From: Planctomycetota bacterium
Lineage (GTDB): Bacteria; Planctomycetota; Phycisphaerae; Sedimentisphaerales; Anaerobacaceae
NCBI GenBank assembly: GCA_013202635.1
Contig: JABMRO010000099.1
Coordinates: 1-5,145 of the forward strand
Length of the DNA stretch: 5,145 nt
Direction: 5' to 3'
In this document: in pieces, positions 1 through 5,145 of the stretch
Layout of the letters: each line of letters starts with the position of its first letter
How positions within the stretch are numbered: the first letter of the stretch is position 1
The notes under the pieces: model-generated
Seen by the model: only the letters and a program-made list of their open reading frames with translations
Told to the model about the DNA's origin: nothing
Databases searched by the model: none
Translations under genes and position numbers: made by a program

Positions 1-660
1 ATTATTAAAGAAACAACCCAACGTCTGAATCTTATTCAGATTTTTCATATAGATGCCGTTACCTTGCGGTACTTTGAACTTATTTATATAATGTTCATCA
101 GGAGCGACTCCACCCTTGCTTGTTGTTTCAAGATTAAACCGCGTTTGGCCGTCGTCGTATCTGACAAAAAAGTGCCCCGGCACAACCACGCCGTAAAGGG
201 GAAGTCCAAGTCGCTCTGCCAGTGATAAATAAAGAATGGACAAACTCAGGCAATACCCGGCCTTTTTATCCAGAACAGTATGTAAAAACAAATCGTGAGG
301 GTCACTTGCCTCTGAAATCGATTTGAATCCCAACTCTGAGAACAAATACTCATTTATCACAGGAATTGCTCGATAGTCCGCCTTCAGCCTTCTGCGTCTG
401 AGTCTTTCGCGAATCTCCAGAGCAATATCATCAAGCGTTTCAAGGTATCTTCTGCCATATACCATATCGCTCCAGTGCTCAGAAACAATCAAAGCAGCAG
501 TGGCTAAATCTACTTCGTCTTCCCTTAGCCGAAGGACTTGTTCAATCGACCTTGCGTATAGACCCGATTTTCTATCATTCGCCAGAGGTTCACCACGACG
601 TGCAAAGACCATCGGCGAAAAAATTAAAATACAAATTATTGCTGCATAAATCTTCTTCAT
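1..660 (-). CDS. Exported transglutaminase-like (SirB1-like) protein, C-terminus beyond window
   Basis: The reverse strand is open from an ATG at 660 to the left edge, giving 220 residues and no stop, so the gene is partial at its 3' end. Residues 1-20 form a Sec signal peptide (KK, then a hydrophobic core, cleavage likely after VFA20). Residues about 36-115 are helical and resemble the N-terminal part of SirB1-like proteins (EDEVDLATAALIVSEHW, then NEYLFSELGF). The transglutaminase-like core follows: Cys137 in KAGYCLSLSILYLSLAERLG, His163 in VVVPGHFFVRY and Glu178 in FNLETTSKG, 15 residues after the His, fit a Cys-His-acid triad. The part after residue 200 (GIYMKNLNK) is where such proteins usually run into TPR helices. 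AGGGA at 669-673 lies 8 nt before the ATG and supports the start. Family membership is well supported. Substrate and true enzymatic activity are unknown; a protease or peptidoglycan/protein-processing role in the periplasm is only a guess. Confidence 0.85.
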   Translation of the reverse strand, partial: MKKIYAAIICILIFSPMVFARRGEPLANDRKSGLYARSIEQVLRLREDEVDLATAALIVSEHWSDMVYGRRYLETLDDIALEIRERLRRRRLKADYRAIPVINEYLFSELGFKSISEASDPHDLFLHTVLDKKAGYCLSLSILYLSLAERLGLPLYGVVVPGHFFVRYDDGQTRFNLETTSKGGVAPDEHYINKFKVPQGNGIYMKNLNKIQTLGCFFNN

Positions 661-816
661 CTGTTGTTTCCCTGGCTGTAGCAATGTTTAATGTTGTGCA
701 AACCCACCTTATTTCCAAACGTATCCCTAATGTTAAGTATTTACCTCAACACATCTTATCGTCATATAAAACCTTGTTGTTTCATGTTTTCCATAATTAT
801 TATACTGAAAAACTGG

Positions 817-845
817 TTACTTTGTGCAAATATCTGTTGTATAAT
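817..845 (+). promoter_or_regulatory. Putative sigma70-type promoter for the DUF1080 lipoprotein
   Basis: A perfect TATAAT -10 box sits at 840-845. At 17 nt spacing the -35 position (817-822) reads TTACTT, a poor match to TTGACA, so the promoter may need an activator or be weak. A start near 852 would give a leader of about 45 nt ending in the strong ribosome site at 885-890. An alternative is TTGTTT (777-782) with TATACT (801-806), which would give a longer leader. This is based on consensus matching only, in AT-rich DNA where chance hits are common. Confidence 0.35.
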
Positions 846-884
846 CCGTTTTTTAAGTAATTGTACCAAACGCTTTTTTTCATA

Positions 885-890
885 AAGGAG
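885..890 (+). promoter_or_regulatory. Strong Shine-Dalgarno site, decides the lipoprotein start
   Basis: AAGGAG lies 7 nt before the ATG at 898. It fixes the start even though this leaves an unusually long N-terminal region ahead of the hydrophobic signal segment. No other in-frame ATG lies before the lipobox. Confidence 0.75.
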
Positions 891-897
891 AAATATT

Positions 898-1707
898 ATG
901 GATAACAAACACCCTATCATCAGAAATAACTTACTTCATCATACATATGTTATAAGACCCATCTCACTGCCAAAACTGTTTTGTACTATATTTCTGCTTC
1001 TTGCCGTCACTTTAGGGGCATGTCGCCGCAAAACCACATCGACCCCAACCTCGCCCAACGAACCCAATGTCTCTCAGGAGCAGGCCACGGCCGAACCTGG
1101 TGTCTCTCAGGAACTGCCAAAGACCGAACCGAATGCCTCGGAAGAGATAATAACAACCGAGACCAGCCTATTCGATGGCAAAACATTGGGACATTGGGCA
1201 ATTACCGACTTTGGCGGCCAGGGCAAAGTTTATGTCAAAGACGGCGCAATTTATATGGAAATGGGCAACGATATGACCGGCATTAACTGGAAAGGCCCGC
1301 TGATTCGAATGAACTACGAAATAACCCTCGAAACTATGCGCATTAGTGGAAGCGACTTTTTCTGCGGACTGACATTTCCCGTTGCAGAAAATCCATGCTC
1401 GCTAATCCTCGGCGGCTGGGGAGGCGGTCTCTGCGGCCTGTCTAATATCGATTACTATGACGCCGCCAACAATGAAACTACAAGTTTTGCCTCGTTTGAG
1501 GACAACAAATGGTATCGCGTCCGCCTACGCGTCACCCCTGACAGGATTCAAGCCTGGCTCGATGATGAAGAGCTTGTAAACATCGAAATAACTGGCCGAA
1601 AAATCGACATCCGGGCCGAAGTGGACCTCTCTCAACCACTCGGTATTGCAACCTGGCAAACAGGCGGAGCTGCTCGAAACATCCGCATACGACCACTCGA
1701 AGACTGA
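898..1707 (+). CDS. DUF1080 (3-keto-disaccharide hydrolase-like) lipoprotein
   Basis: This encodes a 269-residue lipoprotein. Residues 27-42 are a hydrophobic segment ending in the lipobox LGAC, with Cys42 as the predicted lipidated residue; about 26 residues precede the hydrophobic core, which is long for a lipoprotein signal. A Thr/Pro/Glu-rich linker (about 45-90) includes three 11-residue repeats. Residues about 90-268 form one DUF1080 domain, a concanavalin-like beta-sandwich: LFDGKTLGHW at 91-100, SDFFCGLTFPV at 152-162, GGWGGG at 172-177, NKWYRVRLRV at 203-212 and PLGIATWQT at 247-255. Some members of the wider family act on 3-keto-glycosides, but this compact version is common in planctomycetes without a known function, so the enzymatic role is inferred only. 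It is probably anchored in a membrane facing the periplasm or cell surface. It is divergent from the transglutaminase gene and 178 nt upstream of the hydrolase. Confidence 0.85.
   Translation: MDNKHPIIRNNLLHHTYVIRPISLPKLFCTIFLLLAVTLGACRRKTTSTPTSPNEPNVSQEQATAEPGVSQELPKTEPNASEEIITTETSLFDGKTLGHWAITDFGGQGKVYVKDGAIYMEMGNDMTGINWKGPLIRMNYEITLETMRISGSDFFCGLTFPVAENPCSLILGGWGGGLCGLSNIDYYDAANNETTSFASFEDNKWYRVRLRVTPDRIQAWLDDEELVNIEITGRKIDIRAEVDLSQPLGIATWQTGGAARNIRIRPLED
1060..1158 (+). repeat. Three tandem 33-nt (11-residue) repeats in the lipoprotein linker
   Basis: Three in-frame units of exactly 33 nt (1060-1092, 1093-1125, 1126-1158) encode EPNVSQEQATA, EPGVSQELPKT and EPNASEEIITT. Each begins GAACC and shares the pattern E-P-x-(V/A)-S-x-E. 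The first two units are closest (both contain GTCTCTCAGGA); the third has drifted. They form an acidic, flexible spacer between the lipidated Cys42 and the DUF1080 domain, likely produced by unit duplication. Confidence 0.8.
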
Positions 1708-1885
1708 CCAGGCTAATCCCTTCCGGCTTATAAATGCACTTGCTTCTCGGGTTTCCATTCTGCAATGTGTCAAAATAAATATTAAAAAAAGTACAAAATC
1801 GTAACAAAAGGGTAATACTTGGTTGTCATAATTGTTCTTGTTAAATTAACCGTTTTTTATTAATCTATTTGAAAGGAGCACAATT
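1708..1885 (+). promoter_or_regulatory. Intergenic spacer upstream of the hydrolase
   Basis: This 178-nt gap becomes strongly AT-rich from about 1770. I see no terminator hairpin with a T-run after the lipoprotein stop, so read-through into the hydrolase is possible. A -35-like TTGTCA (1823-1828) has no good -10 at the right spacing; TTGGTT (1819-1824) with TAAATT (1842-1847) is a weak alternative at 17 nt. GTTAAATTAAC (1840-1850) is a perfect 11-nt palindrome that could be an operator half or chance. No gene is called here. Confidence 0.35.
1873..1878 (+). promoter_or_regulatory. Shine-Dalgarno site of the alpha/beta hydrolase
   Basis: AAGGAG lies 7 nt before the ATG at 1886, the same sequence and spacing as for the lipoprotein gene. 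It supports this ATG, which also opens directly into a signal peptide. Confidence 0.75.
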
Positions 1886-3325
1886 ATGAACAGGTTGAAG
1901 AACATCACAATCATCTTTTTATTGGCAGCCCTGATATCTTCAGATTTGGCATTTTCAGCACAACCAAATACTTCTATCGTGGGTAACTGGATGAGTAAAC
2001 CAGGCCAATTCAATATTGTATTTAGAGTCTCAAAAAATGAAGATGGGTCATTCAATGCCTACACGGATTTTCCTAACGAGGAAGCATGGGATATACCGGT
2101 AGATTTGATTTTACCCGGCAGTATGGATGTTAGATTTGATATATACAATATAAGGTGCGCTTACGAAGGGAAAATCTCTCAGAACGGGCTGTCCATCAAT
2201 GGTAAATTCAAAGGGCCTGATGGTGGTGGTATGCCGCTCGTACTCGAAAGAGTTGACAATCCTCCTGTGCGAACTTCAAAACGTCCGCAAGAGCCTAAAA
2301 AACCGTATCCTTATAAAGAAGAAATCGTTTCTTTCGAAAATAGACTCGATAAAGTTACACTTGCAGGTACGTTAACCCTGCCTGAATCGCCTGGCCCATA
2401 TCCGGCGGTGTTGCTCCTGTCAGGTTCCGGTGGCAGTGACCGTGATCAGCTAATTTGGGGGCATCGTTCATTTTTGGTATTGTCGGATTACCTGACCCGG
2501 CAGGGCATTGCCGTTCTTCGATATGATGACCGGGGTGTAGGGAGATCAACGGGCAATTATGATGCCTCAACTTTTGAAGACTTTAAAAGGGATGCTCTTG
2601 CCGGTGTTGAATATTTGAAAACCCGGCCGGAAATCGACGCCAAAAAGATTGGACTCACTGGTCATAGCGAAGGTGCTGTAATCGGTCCCCTGGCGGCTTC
2701 TGAATCACCGGATGTGGCTTTTATGGTTATTATGGCTGCACCGGGATTGATGAGCGATGACTTTGAAGGATTAATAAAGCAGTGGACAGATAGCTATCGG
2801 TCCAAAGGGGCAAGCCAGAAAGCCATTACTTTTAAGGCCTCGGTCTTAAGAAATATTTTCTACACTATCAGGCATGAAGATGATTTGAATGTTGCAAAAT
2901 CAAAAATCAAAAATCTCCTTCAGAAAGCAAAACCGGAATTAGCAAAACTCAGTGCGAATGAGAGGAAGAAGATAGAGCTTGAATCCATTGACACCTTCCA
3001 CTTCGATTGGATGCTCTCACCCGGTTTTAGTTCCGTTTTGCGTTACAATCCGGAAACAACTTTAATGAAGGTCAAATGCCCAGTGCTGGCCCTGCATGGT
3101 GATAGAGACATGCAGATACCAAAGGAGGACTTGAAAGGTGTTGAAGCGGCCCTTAAAGCCGGAGGCAATCTCCAATATACTATAAAAGAGTTCTCAGGGA
3201 TGAATCATCTGTTCCAAACGGCAAAGACCGGTTCGCCGTCTGAGTATGCCAAAATTGAAGAAACTATATCTCCCATTGTGTTAAATATCATGTCTGATTG
3301 GATACTAAAACAGGCCTCCAAGTAA
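1886..3325 (+). CDS. Exported alpha/beta hydrolase (serine esterase/peptidase-like)
   Basis: This 479-residue protein begins with a Sec signal peptide (NRLK, hydrophobic core 7-19, likely cleavage after AFSA25). Residues about 30-121 are a beta-rich domain beginning IVGNW and ending MPLVLERV, like the lipocalin-like N-terminal modules found in front of similar hydrolases. A proline-rich hinge (125-142) leads to the alpha/beta hydrolase domain (about 145-478). The oxyanion region is LLLSGSGGSDRD (176-187), followed by LRYDDRGVGRSTG (211-223). The nucleophile is Ser261 in GHSEG (259-263), the acid is Asp408 in HGDRDMQIP, and the base is His441 in GMNHLFQ, so the triad is complete. A helical cap lies at about 290-375. 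The family (Hydrolase_4/COG1073-like) contains esterases and peptidases; the substrate cannot be told from sequence. The protein is predicted to be periplasmic or secreted. It is convergent with the MATE gene. Confidence 0.88.
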   Translation: MNRLKNITIIFLLAALISSDLAFSAQPNTSIVGNWMSKPGQFNIVFRVSKNEDGSFNAYTDFPNEEAWDIPVDLILPGSMDVRFDIYNIRCAYEGKISQNGLSINGKFKGPDGGGMPLVLERVDNPPVRTSKRPQEPKKPYPYKEEIVSFENRLDKVTLAGTLTLPESPGPYPAVLLLSGSGGSDRDQLIWGHRSFLVLSDYLTRQGIAVLRYDDRGVGRSTGNYDASTFEDFKRDALAGVEYLKTRPEIDAKKIGLTGHSEGAVIGPLAASESPDVAFMVIMAAPGLMSDDFEGLIKQWTDSYRSKGASQKAITFKASVLRNIFYTIRHEDDLNVAKSKIKNLLQKAKPELAKLSANERKKIELESIDTFHFDWMLSPGFSSVLRYNPETTLMKVKCPVLALHGDRDMQIPKEDLKGVEAALKAGGNLQYTIKEFSGMNHLFQTAKTGSPSEYAKIEETISPIVLNIMSDWILKQASK

Positions 3326-3373
3326 TATAAATTTATCACTATAAAGAGTGGTTTAAAATATGAATATCCCGGC

Positions 3374-3445
3374 GAGGTGAATCTGATTCAACCGCTTGGC
3401 ATCGCAACCTCCATATCAAGCCAATTCAAAATTGAGCTTGAAGAT
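3374..3445 (+). pseudogene. Orphan 3' tail of a second DUF1080 gene
   Basis: Read in frame from 3374, this segment encodes EVNLIQPLGIAT, matching EVDLSQPLGIAT at residues 241-252 of the upstream lipoprotein in 10 of 12 positions. It continues to SQFKIELED, which parallels the RNIRIRPLED end of that protein. At the DNA level 3374-3409 agrees with 1618-1653 at 26 of 36 bases, and 7 of the 10 differences fall in third codon positions. That pattern suggests a tail that diverged under protein selection, not a recent copy. No start codon, ribosome site or upstream DUF1080 sequence remains, so it is a remnant. The frame stays open to a TGA at 3491, overlapping the 3' end of the MATE gene. The match is short, so chance cannot be fully excluded. 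Confidence 0.55.
3416..3441. other. Hairpin between convergent genes
   Basis: TCAAGC (3416-3421) and CAAT (3422-3425) pair with ATTG (3431-3434) and GCTTGA (3436-3441), giving a 10-bp stem with a single bulged A at 3435 and a 5-nt loop. It lies 91 nt beyond the hydrolase stop and 28 nt beyond the MATE stop. Neither strand has a T-run after it, so it is not a classical intrinsic terminator. It may protect transcript ends or block read-through, or be a by-product of the sequence of the DUF1080 remnant it lies in. Confidence 0.35.
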
Positions 3446-3468
3446 TACGCGAAACGATATACAACATG

Positions 3469-4950
3469 CTATTCAACTGCTGCTCCGTTTTGAATCGGTA
3501 CGCTGGGCCCGCGGCGCTTAAATAAATCTATATTCATCCACCTTTTGCTCTTAAATCTCCAGCGGTTGGCTAATCCTACCGCTATCATACTCAGCGTAGC
3601 CGCAATCCACGGCCCCATATAACCATAAGAGGGAAAAAACTTCTGAAAAAATCTGACCATAATCGCCCCGCCAAAACCCAATATTAACACCGCTCCAACT
3701 GACGAGGTAATCGCCAGCCAGACTGTATCGCCCGCACCTCGCAAAGAGCCGCTATAGATAGTCCTCGCCGCCTGAAAAACCTGGTATATGGCCGCACAAA
3801 TCAAAATATTCGCACCGGCCTTGACTACAGCTTCGACTACAGCCTGGTCCATCTCGGGATCGGTGGTCCAGAACTCCATTAAGCCTTTTCTGAATATAAA
3901 GAAGCATACTCCAACCAGCCCCATATAGACAAGTGCCACCTTCAAACAAATCCTGGTTTGCTTAATTGCCACTCTTTCTCTGCTCTCGCCGATAGCCTTG
4001 CCAACCGCCGCGGTCAAAGCCGTACTAATGCCCACAATCGGCATCACAGAAACATGTGTGCATGCAAATACTGCACTTGTCGCGGTCAATGCTTCTGTAC
4101 CGAATTTTCCAACCAGTCCGAACAATATAACACCCCACAATGCCACGTTTACCATAAGCCCGATACCCGCCGGAAAGCCCACTTTCAACAAATCGTACAT
4201 CTTGCTGAAATCAAGACCTAATGCTCGTCTGGTCTTATAGGTCGCGTCCATCCGGCCGCTTAAAAAAACAGCCAGATTTATACCCGCCGCAACTGTTATC
4301 CCGATAAACGTTCCCCAGCCTGCCCCGGCAATACCCATCTCAGGGAAACCAAGCTTGCCGAAAATCAACACATAGTTGGCTGTCACATTAACCACCTGTC
4401 CGCACAGTGATGCGCACATCGTGATAACAGGGCGATGGATGCCCATAAAGAATTGGCTGCCGGCATAATTAAAAATGGCCGGTATATGTGCATAAAGCAT
4501 AATTCGAAGATACGTTACTTCCATATCCACAACGTTTGGATCGACAACGTCGGGTTTTTGTCCCATTATCGTCTCGAATATCCAACGCGCCGCCGGCCAC
4601 ATAATCGCTACCACAACCAAAAAGTAAACGAACCCCATATATATTGCCTGCCAGAAATAATTCGAACAGTCCCTTTTGTCGCCTCTGCCATGACTTTGAC
4701 TTACGAAGGTGTTAAGGCTTGTCATCAAACCTATTGCAAAGCCGCCCGGCAAAAAACTCACTGCGCCGGCCGGCAAAATCGCCGCCAGCGCATACGGCCC
4801 AAGACGAGAAACCATAAACCTGTCAACAAACTGCATAATGGTAAAAGAAATAGTAGTTACCACCATCGGTGCCGCTAACTTCAGCATATATTTTATTGAA
4901 GTTGGGTCTTCGCCGTCACTTGATGAAAGTAGAGATGATTGGTCCGTCAT
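3469..4950 (-). CDS. MATE-family efflux transporter (NorM-like)
   Basis: With the start at the ATG at 4950 this is a 493-residue inner-membrane protein with about 12 hydrophobic segments. Family hallmarks in order: MQFVDRFMVSRLGPYALAA (39-57), with Asp43 in the first membrane helix; FVSQSHGRGD (82-91); ANYVLIFG, then FPEMGIAGAGWGT (191-214); and SLRGAGDT (402-409). MATE proteins export cationic drugs or metabolites in exchange for Na+ or H+; the substrate here is unknown. The length slightly exceeds the usual 450-470, owing to a polar N-terminal tail (1-19) and a basic C-terminal tail (463-493). The frame extends upstream to a GTG at 5034, which would add 28 residues, but that GTG has no ribosome site, whereas AGGA at 4960-4963 lies 9 nt before the ATG. 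The gene is convergent with the hydrolase and appears to be transcribed alone. Confidence 0.88.
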   Translation of the reverse strand: MTDQSSLLSSSDGEDPTSIKYMLKLAAPMVVTTISFTIMQFVDRFMVSRLGPYALAAILPAGAVSFLPGGFAIGLMTSLNTFVSQSHGRGDKRDCSNYFWQAIYMGFVYFLVVVAIMWPAARWIFETIMGQKPDVVDPNVVDMEVTYLRIMLYAHIPAIFNYAGSQFFMGIHRPVITMCASLCGQVVNVTANYVLIFGKLGFPEMGIAGAGWGTFIGITVAAGINLAVFLSGRMDATYKTRRALGLDFSKMYDLLKVGFPAGIGLMVNVALWGVILFGLVGKFGTEALTATSAVFACTHVSVMPIVGISTALTAAVGKAIGESRERVAIKQTRICLKVALVYMGLVGVCFFIFRKGLMEFWTTDPEMDQAVVEAVVKAGANILICAAIYQVFQAARTIYSGSLRGAGDTVWLAITSSVGAVLILGFGGAIMVRFFQKFFPSYGYMGPWIAATLSMIAVGLANRWRFKSKRWMNIDLFKRRGPSVPIQNGAAVE

Positions 4951-4959
4951 TAAATTGAA

Positions 4960-4963
4960 TCCT
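4960..4963 (-). promoter_or_regulatory. Modest Shine-Dalgarno site favouring the internal MATE start
   Basis: On the minus strand AGGA lies 9 nt before the ATG at 4950. The sequence before the alternative GTG at 5034 (TTTATCATAT) has no purine-rich match. The site is short, so this decides the start only moderately. Confidence 0.45.
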
Positions 4964-5043
4964 GTTACTATACCTATTATTGCGAGGCCTACAAAGTAAG
5001 CCGTGGCAATCTCATCTTTTGTTGCCTTTAGCACATATGATAA

Positions 5044-5072
5044 ATGATACTATTTAATATCTGTTGCGGAAA
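5044..5072 (-). promoter_or_regulatory. Possible promoter of the MATE gene
   Basis: On the minus strand TATCAT (5049-5044) matches the -10 consensus at 5 of 6 bases, with TTTCCG at 17 nt spacing (5072-5067) as a poor -35. A second TATCAT follows at 5042-5037. Transcription from either would start close to or past the GTG at 5034, which fits the internal ATG at 4950 as the true start, with a leader of about 80-90 nt. This rests on a weak consensus match only. Confidence 0.22.
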
Positions 5073-5087
5073 ACAAAAACCGACGAT

Positions 5088-5145
5088 GTCACCCCTGCGA
5101 AAGCAGGGATCCAGAACGAAAAAGCTGGATTCCCGCTTCCGCGGG
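5088..5145. repeat. Palindromic REP/MITE-like intergenic repeat, cut by window end
   Basis: The element starts at GTCACCCC and contains two small hairpins in mirror order. The left one is CCCTGC-GAAA-GCAGGG (5093-5108), and the right one is CCCGC-TTCC-GCGGG (5132-5145). Between them ATCCAG (5109-5114) and CTGGAT (5125-5130) pair across a 10-nt A-rich centre, so the whole unit can fold as a cruciform. The pattern (GTCA-CCCnGCnnAAGCnGGG-ATCCAG, then its inverse) is one I recognise as a dispersed intergenic repeat in many bacterial genomes. By symmetry a short GTGAC- or ATGAC-like end should follow beyond the right edge. It lies upstream of the MATE gene. No transposase is present in the window. 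Confidence 0.7.

Larger units (their letters stand above)
661..897. promoter_or_regulatory. Divergent AT-rich intergenic control region
   Basis: This 237-nt stretch separates two divergently transcribed exported-protein genes, so it must hold the start signals for both unless they are read from distant promoters. It is clearly AT-rich compared with the flanking genes. Short frames within it have no ribosome site or protein-like composition and I do not call a gene here. Facing right it has a perfect TATAAT at 840-845 and a second near-consensus TATACT at 801-806 with TTGTTT 18 nt upstream. Facing left I found no convincing -10/-35 pair. No clear operator palindrome was seen. Confidence 0.5.

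Noticed and set aside
121..784. Repeated TGTTGTTTCA (121-130 and 775-784, nearly again at 662-670)
   Set aside because: It is low-complexity T-rich sequence, one copy is inside a coding region, and there is no regular spacing or symmetry; chance is likely.
552..885. Open frames on the plus strand across 552-885 (up to 102 codons)
   Set aside because: They overlap the start of the transglutaminase-like gene and the AT-rich control region, lack ribosome sites and have non-protein-like composition.
3335..3352. ATCACT-ATAAAG-AGTGGT stem just after the hydrolase stop, as a terminator
   Set aside because: It has only six pairs, one of them G-U, and no T-run follows, so it is too weak to call.
3958..4999. 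Plus-strand open frames opposite the MATE gene (80-147 codons)
   Set aside because: They are antisense shadows of a clear membrane-protein gene, with no ribosome sites or recognisable domains.
1..5145. A new multi-gene system such as defence, biosynthesis or mobile island
   Set aside because: The genes are two divergent and two convergent units of known families with no shared operon, no transposase, no integrase and no nucleic-acid-acting proteins.

Overview
The window looks like a chromosomal stretch of a planctomycete, most likely a Phycisphaerae-type relative of moderate GC content. The best clue is the small lipoprotein with a DUF1080 domain at 898-1707: its sequence (FDGKTL, SDFFCGLTFPV, GGWGGG, WYRVRLRV, PLGIATWQT) resembles a family I know mainly from planctomycete genomes. 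This placement is recognition from memory and was not searched. Strong Shine-Dalgarno sites (AAGGAG, 7 nt spacing) and AT-rich intergenic spaces are compatible with it but not specific.

Layout, left to right. (1) Positions 1-660, minus strand: an exported transglutaminase-like (SirB1-like) protein whose C-terminal end lies beyond the left edge. (2) Positions 661-897: a divergent, AT-rich control region with a perfect TATAAT box facing right. (3) 898-1707, plus strand: the DUF1080 lipoprotein, with an 11-residue tandem repeat in its linker. (4) 1886-3325, plus strand: an exported alpha/beta hydrolase with a complete Ser-Asp-His triad and an N-terminal beta-rich domain. (5) 3326-3468: a convergent gap that holds what appears to be the orphan 3' tail of a second, diverged DUF1080 gene, plus a 10-bp hairpin. 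(6) 3469-4950, minus strand: a MATE-family multidrug/Na+ antiporter, better started at an internal ATG than at the upstream GTG. (7) 5088-5145: a palindromic, REP/MITE-like repeat cut by the right edge.

Three of the four proteins carry export signals (Sec signal peptides or a lipobox) and the fourth is an inner-membrane transporter, so the region is envelope-oriented. The genes do not form an obvious operon or known pathway: the first two are divergent, the last two are convergent, and the lipoprotein and hydrolase are separated by 178 nt. I see no RNA genes, CRISPR array, transposase, phage gene or defence system, and no convincing new multi-gene system. The item most worth a second look is the DUF1080 remnant behind the hydrolase.
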